Positions 35,865-44,639 of a stretch of DNA of 64,000 bases are shown in pieces. The DNA is from Thiobacillus denitrificans (GTDB lineage Bacteria; Pseudomonadota; Gammaproteobacteria; Burkholderiales; Thiobacillaceae). How positions within the stretch are numbered: position 1 is the stretch's first letter; every line of letters starts with the position of its first letter. The position numbers were made by a program, and so were the translations under genes. Location: assembly GCA_002343685.1 (NCBI GenBank), contig DDRS01000017.1, positions 230,006 through 294,005 of the forward strand. Reading direction: 5' to 3'. The notes under the pieces were generated by a model. That model saw only the letters and a list, made by a program, of their open reading frames with translations. It ran no database searches and was not told the DNA's origin.

Positions 35865-36293
35865 ATGGAACTTGCCTGCCCCCACTGCCTCGCCATCAAC
35901 CGCGTGCCGGACGATCGGCTGTCCAACGGGCCCAAATGCGGTCAATGCGGCACGCCCTTGCTGCCGGGCAAACCCGTGGATCTCACCGCCGACACGTTCG
36001 ACCGCTTCATCGCCAAGGCTGGACTGCCGGTACTGGTCGATTTCTGGGCCGGCTGGTGCGGCCCCTGCAAGATGATGGCGCCGGTCTTCCAGCAGGTGGC
36101 CGCCGAGGTGGGCACGCGTGTGCGCTTCGCCAAGGTCGATACCGAAGCCCATCCGCAGGTGTCGATGCGCCACCACATCAAAGGCATCCCCAGCCTGATC
36201 CTGTTCCGGAATGGCGTCGAGGCCGCGCGCATCTCGGGTGCGATGGAAGCCCATGCGCTGAAACGCTGGCTGGCGTCGCAAGGCGTCCAATAA
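35865..36293 (+). CDS. trxC: Thioredoxin 2 (TrxC-type)
   Basis: Zinc-containing thioredoxin, 142 residues. The N-terminal zinc ribbon has CPHC (5-8) and CGQC (25-28), a feature of TrxC that thioredoxin 1 lacks. The thioredoxin domain follows with active site WCGPC (64-68) and the IKGIPSL cis-proline. In E. coli trxC is induced by oxidative stress through OxyR; no OxyR site is evident here. It follows grxC and precedes secB. Confidence 0.92.
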   Translation: MELACPHCLAINRVPDDRLSNGPKCGQCGTPLLPGKPVDLTADTFDRFIAKAGLPVLVDFWAGWCGPCKMMAPVFQQVAAEVGTRVRFAKVDTEAHPQVSMRHHIKGIPSLILFRNGVEAARISGAMEAHALKRWLASQGVQ

Positions 36294-36353
36294 GGTTGCG
36301 AAGCAGGTCCCGTCATCGCGCGGCAGATTCATGGAGGCGACTTAAAGCCCGTG

Positions 36354-36394
36354 TAAAATAGGCCCATCCCCGGAGCGCAGGCTCCGGTTTTCTT
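36354..36394 (+). promoter_or_regulatory. secB leader: -10 element and terminator-like hairpin
   Basis: TAAAAT (36354-36359) resembles a -10. Directly downstream the stem CCGGAGC/GCTCCGG (36370-36376, 36381-36387) with a 4-base loop is followed by TTTTCTT. The element terminates trxC read-through or acts as a leader attenuator for secB, whose ATG is at 36410. Confidence 0.55.
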
Positions 36395-36409
36395 ATTCAG
36401 GGAGACATC

Positions 36410-36865
36410 ATGGCCGACGCGCAACAACCCGTATTCAACATCGAAAAGCTCTACGTCAAGGATCTGTCGGTGGAAGTGCCCAACGCACCTGCCATCTACC
36501 TGGAGCGCGAAGCCCCGCAGATCGACGTCAACATGTCAACCGAAAGCCGCGCACTCGGCGAAGACCTGTACCACGCCAGCATCACCGTCACCGTCACCGC
36601 CAAGACCGGCGACAAGACCATGTTCCTGGTCGAATGCACCCAGGCCGGCATCTTCCGCATCGAACACGTGCCGCAGGACCAGCTGCCCATGGTGCTGGGC
36701 ATCGGCTGCCCAAACATCGTCTTCCCCTATCTGCGCGAGACCGTGTCCGACGTGGTGATCCGCGCCGGCTTCCCGCCGCTGCTGCTCAATCCGGTCAACT
36801 TCGAAGCCCTGTTCCTGCAGCAACAGCAGGCGCAGCAGCAGGCCGCGCCGGCGCAAACCCATTGA
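36410..36865 (+). CDS. secB: Protein-export chaperone SecB
   Basis: Cytoplasmic tetrameric chaperone that keeps preproteins unfolded and passes them to SecA. The 151 residues match the family. Conserved segments are FNIEKLYVKDLSVEVPNAP and LGIGCPNIVFPYLRETVSD. The C-terminal tail is Q-rich. It is followed after 7 bases by a secreted SH3-domain gene and gpsA; the secB-gpsA linkage is common in proteobacteria. Confidence 0.96.
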   Translation: MADAQQPVFNIEKLYVKDLSVEVPNAPAIYLEREAPQIDVNMSTESRALGEDLYHASITVTVTAKTGDKTMFLVECTQAGIFRIEHVPQDQLPMVLGIGCPNIVFPYLRETVSDVVIRAGFPPLLLNPVNFEALFLQQQQAQQQAAPAQTH

Positions 36866-36872
36866 AGCGGAC

Positions 36873-37334
36873 GTGCTGACCGTGCGACGGTTTCGCGCCG
36901 GCCTGTTGCTCGCAGGCAGCCTGCTGTTTGCACTGGCGGATCCGGCCAGCGCACTGGAATACCGCAGCACCGGACATGCCGCCGTGCTGTACGACGCCCC
37001 CTCGACCGCAGCCGGCAAGCTGGCCGTTGCGGGGAGCGGCCTGCCGCTCGAAGTCGTCGTCGACACCGCGGCCTGGGTCAAGGTGCGCGACTACACCGGC
37101 CGGCTGGCATGGATCGAGAAATCAGCCCTCGACGGTCCCCGGAGCGTGATCGTCAAGACTGAAACCGGCACCGTCCGGCAACAGCCGCGGACCGATGCCG
37201 CCCCCGTGTTTCGTGCCACACGCGGCGTGCTGCTCGACGTCACCGGCCAACCCGACGCCACCGGCTGGCTGCCAGTCAAACATGCCAACGGCCTGACCGG
37301 CTGGATATTGATGCAAGAGGTCTGGGGGCAATGA
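36873..37334 (+). CDS. Secreted SH3-like domain protein
   Basis: A 153-residue exported protein with a signal peptide (RAGLLLAGSLLFALADPASA) and two bacterial SH3-like repeats (EYRSTGHAAVLYDAP and the later VKTETGTVRQQPRT), each ending in a tryptophan-containing strand such as TGWLPVKHANGLTGWI. Such domains usually bind peptidoglycan or ligands in the periplasm. The start is GTG 36873 or GTG 36882. It overlaps gpsA by 4 bases. Confidence 0.85.
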   Translation: MLTVRRFRAGLLLAGSLLFALADPASALEYRSTGHAAVLYDAPSTAAGKLAVAGSGLPLEVVVDTAAWVKVRDYTGRLAWIEKSALDGPRSVIVKTETGTVRQQPRTDAAPVFRATRGVLLDVTGQPDATGWLPVKHANGLTGWILMQEVWGQ

Positions 37335-38317
37335 AGCTGTCGGTACTGGGTGCCGGCGCATGGGGCACCGCGCTGGCAGCCAGCTGGGCTCCCCACCATA
37401 CCGTCACCCTGTGGGGACGCAATGCGGCTGAACTCGACGCCATGCGTACGACCCGCGTCAATGCACGCTATCTGGCTGACTGCCGATTACCGGAGGCGCT
37501 GCACTTCAATCCCGATCTCGGCTCCGCCGTCGAGGCGGCCGACCTCATCGTCCTCGCCGTCCCCAGCGGCGGCCTGCGCCCGACGCTGGCCGCCCTGGCC
37601 ACCCGTGCCAACCTGCCGCCGCTGATCTGGGTCAGCAAAGGCTTCGAGCCCGGCAGCCGGAAATTGCCCCATCAACTCGTCGCCGAGCTGCTCCCCACGC
37701 ACGCTCAAACCGGCGTGCTGTCGGGCCCCAGCTTTGCCCAGGAAGTTGCGCAGGGCTATCCCACCGCACTTACGCTGGCCTGCCACGACACCGCGCTGGC
37801 ACAACATCTGGCTGAGAGCCTGTCGGGCCAGCGCCTGCGCATCTATGCGCATGACGATGTCATCGGCGTCGAACTCGGCGGCGCGCTGAAAAATGTCATG
37901 GCGATTGCCGCCGGCATCTGCGATGGCCTGCAGCTTGGCCACAACGCCCGCGCCGCACTGATCACCCGCGGCCTCGCCGAAATGACCCGCCTCGGCGTCA
38001 AGCTCGGCGGCCACTTCGAAACCTTTATGGGCTTGTCGGGCCTCGGCGATCTGATTCTCACCACAACCGGCGATCTGTCGCGCAACCGCCAGGTCGGCCT
38101 GCGGCTTGCCCGCGGCCTCCCGCTCGATGCCATCCTCCGCGAACTTGGCCATGTGGCCGAAGGCGTCACCACCGCACGCGAAGTCGCCGCACTGGCCGAC
38201 GAACTCGGCGTAGATATGCCGGTCGCCCATACTGTCTACCAGGTATTGTTCGATGGCATGCCTGCCGCTCATGCGGTCGACACCCTGCTGAACCGGGAAA
38301 TCAAGACCGAGTTTTAA
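37331..38317 (+). CDS. gpsA: Glycerol-3-phosphate dehydrogenase [NAD(P)+]
   Basis: Makes sn-glycerol 3-phosphate from dihydroxyacetone phosphate for phospholipid synthesis. The Rossmann motif VLGAGAWGTALA begins at residue 4, and the substrate site includes the conserved LGGALKNVMAIAAGICDG and TRGLAEMTRLG. The length is 328 residues, as expected. Its ATG overlaps the stop of the preceding gene. It feeds the pathway of PlsY, encoded at 7959. Confidence 0.96.
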   Translation: MKLSVLGAGAWGTALAASWAPHHTVTLWGRNAAELDAMRTTRVNARYLADCRLPEALHFNPDLGSAVEAADLIVLAVPSGGLRPTLAALATRANLPPLIWVSKGFEPGSRKLPHQLVAELLPTHAQTGVLSGPSFAQEVAQGYPTALTLACHDTALAQHLAESLSGQRLRIYAHDDVIGVELGGALKNVMAIAAGICDGLQLGHNARAALITRGLAEMTRLGVKLGGHFETFMGLSGLGDLILTTTGDLSRNRQVGLRLARGLPLDAILRELGHVAEGVTTAREVAALADELGVDMPVAHTVYQVLFDGMPAAHAVDTLLNREIKTEF

Positions 38318-38511
38318 AGCGCCGGCCTCACGCCTTTCGAAAGCCACCTCGCCTGTATCGCAGGCAGAATCGACCCGACGCCCACCTTAAAACGGCGCTT
38401 GTCGTAGTGCAGGCGCCCGGCTACAGTCCATTTAACAATGTCCGTTACACATCGGACAGGCTGCCTCACAACACAACGAACAAAGGATTCGCCCCCTAGG
38501 CCTCCATCAGC

Positions 38512-41500
38512 ATGAGCAGCTCCGTCAAACCGCTATCCAAGAACGACCCCAGACCTCTGCGCGGCCTGTTCTATGCCTTGATCGGGTTCTTCGTGCTGGC
38601 TTATTTCATCGCCGTTACCCGGCATTGGTTCGATGCGAAACGGGATATCGAGGCGCAATTGCGTTATTTCAACAGCATCCTGGTGCAGAACACGCGCACC
38701 ACGTTGAAAAACTATGAACTGGTCCTGCGCGGCCTGGGTAGCGAACTCATCGCCCAGGGCGCTTTGCAATCACCCTCCCGCGGGCGCGAACTCATCGAGC
38801 GCATGAAATCGATCGACCCGGGCATGGCCGGGTTGGGGCTGGCCAGGCCCGATGGACAACTCATCCTGGTCAGCGGCGTCCCGGATGGCAAACCCTTACC
38901 CAACCTGCTGAGCCAACCCGAAACCCGCGACAGTTTCATCGCCTGTATCCGTTCCGGCCATATCCAGCTCGGCCGGCCGTACTACATGAAAGCCTTGAAT
39001 CTCTGGGTAAACCCGGTGCGGGTGCCCATTCTCGATTCGCAGGGGCGGCTGGTGGCAGTCATGACGGCCGGGTATTCGATCGAGGGCGGTACCACTTTGT
39101 GGGCGCACACGACCCTGCCGCCCGAGATCCAGATGGGGCTGTTGCGCGACGACCATTACCTGCAATATTTCTATCCGCTGCCCGCGGGCGAACCACGCGC
39201 CACGATCCAACGTACATATGGCCAGCCGGTCTCGCCGGAAACCCTTCGCCAGCTTGCCGCAGCCAAGCGCGAACGCGGCGCGATGAGTATCAATCTTCCG
39301 CGTAATCAGGGACGCCATTATCTCGTCTACGAACGCATAGACGAGTATGGCCTGCTGGCCGGCTCGCTGATTCCCTGGCATGCCATCGTATACAACTGGC
39401 TGCAGCGGCTGCTGTTGGCCAGCCTGCTGCTCATCGTCTTCCTGCTGGGCGGCACATGGATCTATCGGCGCTCACTGGCACGCCAGATCGAGTCCGACGC
39501 AGCCGTCGCGCATCTTTCCGCCTGGCAACAGGCCGTCTTGGACAGTGCCGATTACAGCATCATCTCCACCGATACCGCCGGCATCATTGTCAGCTTCAAT
39601 GCGGCAGCCCAGCGCATGCTCGGGTATGCCGCGGACGAGGTGATCGGCAAGCAGACGCCGGCCCTCTTCCACGACACGGACGAAATACGTCAGCACGCGG
39701 CAGCGCTCACCCAGGAACTGGGCGAACCGATCCAGCCCGGATTTGACGTCTTTGTCGCCAAGGCCAGGCGCGGTCAATCCGAGGAACGCGAGTGGGCCTA
39801 CCTGCGGAAGGATGGGGGCCGTATTCCTGTGTGGTTATCCGTCACGCCCTTGCATGCCCCGGATGGCAGGATCGAAGGCTTCATGGGAATCGCAGCGGAT
39901 CTGTCTGCGCAAAAGCAGACCCAGGCCAGTCTGCGCGACAGCCAGGCGCGCTATCGCACCCTGTTCGAACGTGCGGGCGACAGCATCTTCCTGATGAAGG
40001 GGGAATACTTCGTGGATTGCAATCCGGCCACGCTGGAGATGTTCGGCTGCACGCGCGAGCAGATCGTCGGCACCACGCCTTATCGGTATTCCCCCGAGTT
40101 CCAGCCGGATGGCCGCCTATCCAAGACCAAGGCGCAGGAGAAAATCACGGCGGCCTTCGACGGTGAAACCCAGTTCTTCGAATGGCGCCACCAACGTTAC
40201 GATGGCTCGCCCTTCGATGCGGAAGTGACCCTGAACATCGTCACGATCGGGGACGAACCGCACATCCTGGCGACCGTGCGCGACATCAGCGAACGCAAGA
40301 AAGCCGAGGCCGAATTGATGCTGTCGCGCCAGGCGCTGATCGAACGCAACGAACATCTGCGTCTCATCAACCAGTTGTCCAACCGCCTGCACGCCTCCCT
40401 GAAACTGGACGCGATCCTCCAGGAAACCATGGAGGCCCTGCTCGGCCTCAGCCATGCGCCGAGTATCGCGATCTATCTGCTGTCTGCGGATGCCGCCCGG
40501 TTGGACTTGGTGGCCCATCGCGGTTTCGAGGAGCGGATATTGCGGCTGATCGTCAATCTGCCCGTAGCGGGAAGCCACAGCGGCCAGGCGGTGACTCAAA
40601 AGCGCTTGCTGGCCAGCAACGATCTTTCCCACGACGACCGTGTTCCGACTGATCTGAAGAATGTTTTGATAGCGGCGAATCTGAACTCGGCACTCATCAT
40701 TCCCATGATTTATCACGAGCAGGCACTGGGCTGCATCAATCTGGCATACCGTGAGCAGCGGACCTTCAGCGATGTGGAACTGGAAACCTTGAACGCCTTC
40801 AGCAATACCGTCGCCTTGGCCATCGCCAATTCGCGCCATGTCGTCAGCCTGGGCTTCCAGGCCAAACACGACAGTCTCACCGCTTTGCCCAATCGCTCGG
40901 TCCTGCATGAGGAATTCGCAGCCCGGATCGAGCAGGCTCCCGACGGGCTGACCGCACTCCTGCTGCTGGATCTGGATCACTTCAAGGAAATCAATGACAC
41001 CCTGGGCCACCACGTTGGCGATCACCTGCTGACGCATATCGGCCCGCGGCTGCAAGACGCCCTGTCTGGCACGCATGCCCTGGTTTGTCGCCTGGGTGGA
41101 GATGAATTCGCCGTACTGCTCACGGGACTGCATGACAAAAGCGATGCCGTCACGCTGGCCAAACATGTGACGACGGTGCTGCGCAGGCCTTTTATGGTGG
41201 ATGGCATGGCCTTGCAGGTTGGCGTCAGCGTGGGCGTGGCGTACCACCCGGAACACGGCGAGAGTAGCCATGCGCTGTTGCGGGCGGCGGATGTGGCCAT
41301 GTATCAGGCGAAGACGCTGACGGCTGGTGTCGTGGTCTACGACCGCAGTTTCGACAATTACAGCCCGGACCGTCTCGCCCTCGCCAGCGAACTGGTGCAG
41401 GCGGTCCAAGGCGGGGAGTTGGTGCTTCACTACCAACCCAAGCTGGACATTGCGAGCGGACAGATCACCGGTTTCGAGGCGCTGGTGCGCTGGCAGAACC

Positions 41501-42189
41501 CCCGTCGCGGTCTGCTGTATCCCGGCGCCTTCATCCATCTGGTGGAAATGAACGACGTCATCCACCCTTTTACGACCGCCATCATGGATCTGGCGCTGGC
41601 GGACAAACGGCGCCTGCACGACCTGGGGTATACACAACCCGTGGCCATCAATCTTTCCGTACGCAACCTGATGGACGCCCACTACGTGACCCGGCTTGCG
41701 GATGCCATCACCCGGCATGGCATCCCAGAACGGGAAGTCGAGCTGGAACTGACCGAGACCGCCCTGATGCACGACCCGGACAGCTCGGTCGCGTTGCTGC
41801 AGGAAATCGCGGCCATGGGCGTGAACATCGCCGTCGACGATTTCGGCACAGGCTATTCCTCCCTGGCCTATCTGAGGCGCCTCCCGCTCAGCGCCCTGAA
41901 GATCGATCGCTCATTCGTCATGGGCATGAACGGCAACACCCAGGACGCGATCATCGTACGGTCCACAGTCGCCCTGGCCCATAGCCTGGGGCTGCGCGTC
42001 ATCGCGGAAGGCGTGGAGGATGCGGAAACCCTGGCCCTGCTGGCCAGCATGGGATGCGAGCAAGCCCAAGGCTATCACCTGAGCCGGCCTCTTCCCCTGG
42101 ACGAGCTGCTCGTCTGGCTGCAGCAGGCTCGCTGCAAGCAGGATGCCCCGATTATCGACCAAACATCCGCGAGCAGGCAGCCAGGCTAG
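38512..42189 (+). CDS. Multidomain PAS/GAF sensor with GGDEF and EAL domains
   Basis: Membrane c-di-GMP signalling protein of 1225 residues. The order is TM1 (about 15-38), a periplasmic sensor region (about 40-300), TM2 (about 302-325), PAS (about 335-455), PAS (about 465-595), GAF (about 610-775), a GGDEF domain with an intact GGDEF at residues 862-866, then an EAL domain with EAL at 989-991. Both catalytic signatures are intact, so both synthesis and hydrolysis of c-di-GMP are possible. There is no clear RxxD inhibitory site upstream of GGDEF. Its TAG stop overlaps the convergent chemoreceptor's TAG as CTAG. Confidence 0.92.
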   Translation: MSSSVKPLSKNDPRPLRGLFYALIGFFVLAYFIAVTRHWFDAKRDIEAQLRYFNSILVQNTRTTLKNYELVLRGLGSELIAQGALQSPSRGRELIERMKSIDPGMAGLGLARPDGQLILVSGVPDGKPLPNLLSQPETRDSFIACIRSGHIQLGRPYYMKALNLWVNPVRVPILDSQGRLVAVMTAGYSIEGGTTLWAHTTLPPEIQMGLLRDDHYLQYFYPLPAGEPRATIQRTYGQPVSPETLRQLAAAKRERGAMSINLPRNQGRHYLVYERIDEYGLLAGSLIPWHAIVYNWLQRLLLASLLLIVFLLGGTWIYRRSLARQIESDAAVAHLSAWQQAVLDSADYSIISTDTAGIIVSFNAAAQRMLGYAADEVIGKQTPALFHDTDEIRQHAAALTQELGEPIQPGFDVFVAKARRGQSEEREWAYLRKDGGRIPVWLSVTPLHAPDGRIEGFMGIAADLSAQKQTQASLRDSQARYRTLFERAGDSIFLMKGEYFVDCNPATLEMFGCTREQIVGTTPYRYSPEFQPDGRLSKTKAQEKITAAFDGETQFFEWRHQRYDGSPFDAEVTLNIVTIGDEPHILATVRDISERKKAEAELMLSRQALIERNEHLRLINQLSNRLHASLKLDAILQETMEALLGLSHAPSIAIYLLSADAARLDLVAHRGFEERILRLIVNLPVAGSHSGQAVTQKRLLASNDLSHDDRVPTDLKNVLIAANLNSALIIPMIYHEQALGCINLAYREQRTFSDVELETLNAFSNTVALAIANSRHVVSLGFQAKHDSLTALPNRSVLHEEFAARIEQAPDGLTALLLLDLDHFKEINDTLGHHVGDHLLTHIGPRLQDALSGTHALVCRLGGDEFAVLLTGLHDKSDAVTLAKHVTTVLRRPFMVDGMALQVGVSVGVAYHPEHGESSHALLRAADVAMYQAKTLTAGVVVYDRSFDNYSPDRLALASELVQAVQGGELVLHYQPKLDIASGQITGFEALVRWQNPRRGLLYPGAFIHLVEMNDVIHPFTTAIMDLALADKRRLHDLGYTQPVAINLSVRNLMDAHYVTRLADAITRHGIPEREVELELTETALMHDPDSSVALLQEIAAMGVNIAVDDFGTGYSSLAYLRRLPLSALKIDRSFVMGMNGNTQDAIIVRSTVALAHSLGLRVIAEGVEDAETLALLASMGCEQAQGYHLSRPLPLDELLVWLQQARCKQDAPIIDQTSASRQPG

Positions 42190-43889
42190 CGTGCGACAGC
42201 CCGCTTCTCAGGTATCGCGGACGCGGCCGGGACGCCCGGGTGAAGGTGCAAAACCGCTCGCATGGGACGCTCGGGTCGGACTGACGTTCCACCACCGCCC
42301 TGCAGGCGGAACATGCTTACAGCCTGGGCAAGCTTGTCCGCCCGTTCATGCAGGCTCTCTGCCGCCGCTGCGGCCTGCTCCACCAGCGCGGCATTCTGCT
42401 GGGTCATTTCGTCCATCTGGCCGACTGCCTGATTGACCTGCTCGATGCCGGCACTCTGCTGCTGGCTTGCCGTGGCAATCCCGTTCATGAGCTCAGCCAC
42501 CAGCTCCACCGAAGTGACGATGTCTTCCATGGCCCCGCCTGCTTCACCCACCAACTTACTGCCCAGATCGACCTTTTCCACCGAATCGCCGATGAGCGAC
42601 TTGATCTCGCGGGCGGCACCGGCGGAACGCTGCGCCAGGCTCCTGACTTCGCCCGCAACCACGGCGAAACCGCGCCCCTGTTCCCCGGCGCGCGCCGCCT
42701 CCACGGCGGCGTTCAGCGCCAGAATATTGGTCTGGAAGGCGATACCGTCGATCACGCCGATGATGTCGGCAATTTTCTTCGAACTGGCGCTGATCGAGGC
42801 CATGGTGTCGACCACCTGTCCAACCATCGCCCCGCCCTTGGCAGCAATCTCGGCAGTCGAGCCGACCAGCTGGTTGGCATGGCGCGCATGCTCGGCATTC
42901 TGCTTCACCGCACTGGTGAGCTCTTCCATGGAGCTGGCAGTTTCCTCGAGGCTCGATGCCTGCGATTCGGTACGCCCAGACAGGTCTGCGTTGCCGGAAG
43001 CGATCTCGCTGGCCGCAATCCTGATGCTCTCGACGTTCAAGCCGATATCGGACACCGCGCCGACCATGTTGGCCTTCATCTGGGTCAGCGCACGCATCAG
43101 CTGGCCGGTCTCGTCCCAGGCTGACACCTCGAACTGAAGCGACAGATCGCCGCCCGCGATCGCGTGTGCGACGCCCAACGCACGGTCCAGCGGGCGCAGG
43201 ATCGTGCGCGAGATGAAATAACCGAATGACAGCGTCAGGAACGCACCGATTCCGCCTGCCGTCACCATCAATGCAGGAAGCGCACTCTGCACGCCGGCTG
43301 CCTTGGCCAGGGCGCTGGTTTCCCACCCGCCGAACAGGCCGAGCCCCAGCATCAAGACCGCACCGATCCCGGTGCTCAACGCAATGCGCTGATTGACCGG
43401 AATACGCCGGAAAGACATCAACCGGCCGAGCAGTCCAGTACGGACGACCATGCCATGCCGGATCGCCATATGGTCCGCCCGGCCCTCCTTGAATTGGCGA
43501 TAAAGATGCTCGGCTTCGGCTATCTGTGCCCGCGACACCTTGGTGCGAACCGACAGGTAGCCGTTCGTCACGCCGTTTTCATGCACTGGCGTCACGTTGG
43601 CGAACACCCAGTAGAAATCGCCATCCTTGCGGCGGTTCTTCACCGCGCCGCTCCAGGGCAAACCGGCTTTCACGGTGGCCCAGAGATCCGAAAACGCTTC
43701 TTCCGGCATGTCCGGGTGGCGGACAAGATTATGGGGTTTCCCGAGCAGTTCTGCTTCGCTAAAACCGCTTGCCTCGATGAAGGCGAGGTTTGCGTAGATG
43801 ATTCGCCCCTTCAGATCAGTCCTGGAGACCAGCGACACGCCGTCGCTCAATTCATATTCACGATTCGTAATGGGCAAATTGACGCGCAT
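42186..43889 (-). CDS. Aer-like methyl-accepting chemotaxis protein with PAS domain
   Basis: Energy or redox taxis receptor of 567 residues. The N-terminal PAS domain (residues 1-120) starts SDGVSLVSRTDLKGRIIYANLA and contains LVRHPDMP and RRKDGDFYWV, as in Aer. There are two membrane segments (near 170-190 and 205-230), then HAMP and a cytoplasmic signalling tip IDGIAFQTNILALNAAVEAARAGEQG. No NWETF-type CheR-docking tail is seen. It converges on the GGDEF-EAL gene. Confidence 0.93.
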   Translation of the reverse strand: MRVNLPITNREYELSDGVSLVSRTDLKGRIIYANLAFIEASGFSEAELLGKPHNLVRHPDMPEEAFSDLWATVKAGLPWSGAVKNRRKDGDFYWVFANVTPVHENGVTNGYLSVRTKVSRAQIAEAEHLYRQFKEGRADHMAIRHGMVVRTGLLGRLMSFRRIPVNQRIALSTGIGAVLMLGLGLFGGWETSALAKAAGVQSALPALMVTAGGIGAFLTLSFGYFISRTILRPLDRALGVAHAIAGGDLSLQFEVSAWDETGQLMRALTQMKANMVGAVSDIGLNVESIRIAASEIASGNADLSGRTESQASSLEETASSMEELTSAVKQNAEHARHANQLVGSTAEIAAKGGAMVGQVVDTMASISASSKKIADIIGVIDGIAFQTNILALNAAVEAARAGEQGRGFAVVAGEVRSLAQRSAGAAREIKSLIGDSVEKVDLGSKLVGEAGGAMEDIVTSVELVAELMNGIATASQQQSAGIEQVNQAVGQMDEMTQQNAALVEQAAAAAESLHERADKLAQAVSMFRLQGGGGTSVRPERPMRAVLHLHPGVPAASAIPEKRAVAR

Positions 43890-43961
43890 ACCTTCCTCAA
43901 CTATCTGCTATTTCTCGATACGTTATCCGGCGGACCATTCAAGACAAATGAAACATATACA

Positions 43962-43973
43962 GATAACGTTATC
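43962..43973. promoter_or_regulatory. Palindrome upstream of the Aer-like gene
   Basis: The perfect 12-bp palindrome GATAACGTTATC lies about 73 bases upstream of the Aer-like ATG in a 242-base gene-free gap that also holds the 3' flank of trmL. I see no convincing sigma-28 promoter. Role unknown. Confidence 0.3.
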
Positions 43974-44131
43974 CTTAATATCGTCTTTCCCAGCTTAAAC
44001 TTTAGCGCCCCGACCTATCTGGAATACACGCGCAGGCAGACAAGACCCGAACCATGGGACACCCGGCAGGTCAATCGAGACAGGTAATGTCGCAAAGTAT
44101 GCGAGAGGATGCAGCCTTACGCGCTGCGGGC

Positions 44132-44596
44132 TTACGTGCCGCCCGTAAAGCCGTTTTGCCGCCAGGCCTCGAACACGACCACGCTGACGGCATTGGACAG
44201 GTTCATGCTGCGCGAGCCGGGCAGCATCGGCAGGCGCAGGCGATGGTCCGCGTCGAACTGCCCCAGGATATCCGGAGGCAGGCCGCGCGACTCCGGGCCG
44301 AACAGCAGCACGTCGTCCGGCCGAAAGGCGATATCGGCATAGCGTGCGCTGCCCTTGGTGGTGAGCGCAAACCAGCGCCGGCCGGCCAGGGCCGCCTGTA
44401 CCGCGTCCCAGCCGGCATGCACCGTGACGCAGGCCATGTCGTGGTAATCCAGCCCGGCGCGCGCCACCTGCTTGTCCGACAGGTCGAAGCCCAGTGGCTC
44501 GACCAGATGCAGACGGCAACCGGTGTTGGCCGCAAGGCGGATGAGGTTGCCGGTGTTGGGCGGAATCTCGGGCTGAAACAAAACGATGTCAAACAT
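44132..44596 (-). CDS. trmL: tRNA (cytidine(34)-2'-O)-methyltransferase TrmL
   Basis: SPOUT methyltransferase modifying the wobble base of tRNA-Leu isoacceptors. The 154 residues start MFDIVLFQPEIPPNTGNLIRLAANTG. The knot region contains LLFGPESRGLPPDIL and ends LPMLPGSRSMNLSNAVSVVVFEAWRQ. It is transcribed divergently from gshA with a 43-base gap. Confidence 0.95.
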   Translation of the reverse strand: MFDIVLFQPEIPPNTGNLIRLAANTGCRLHLVEPLGFDLSDKQVARAGLDYHDMACVTVHAGWDAVQAALAGRRWFALTTKGSARYADIAFRPDDVLLFGPESRGLPPDILGQFDADHRLRLPMLPGSRSMNLSNAVSVVVFEAWRQNGFTGGT

Positions 44597-44639
44597 CCGG
44601 CTTGGCCTAAAATAAAACCTTCTTCGAAAGCCCTATTCT

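Noticed and set aside
40117..41772. 551-residue minus-strand open frame in the GGDEF-EAL gene
   Set aside because: Antisense to intact GGDEF and EAL motifs.
43890..44000. Sigma-28 promoter before the Aer-like gene
   Set aside because: GCCGGATAA has one extra base relative to the usual -10 and no TAAA at the right distance is seen.
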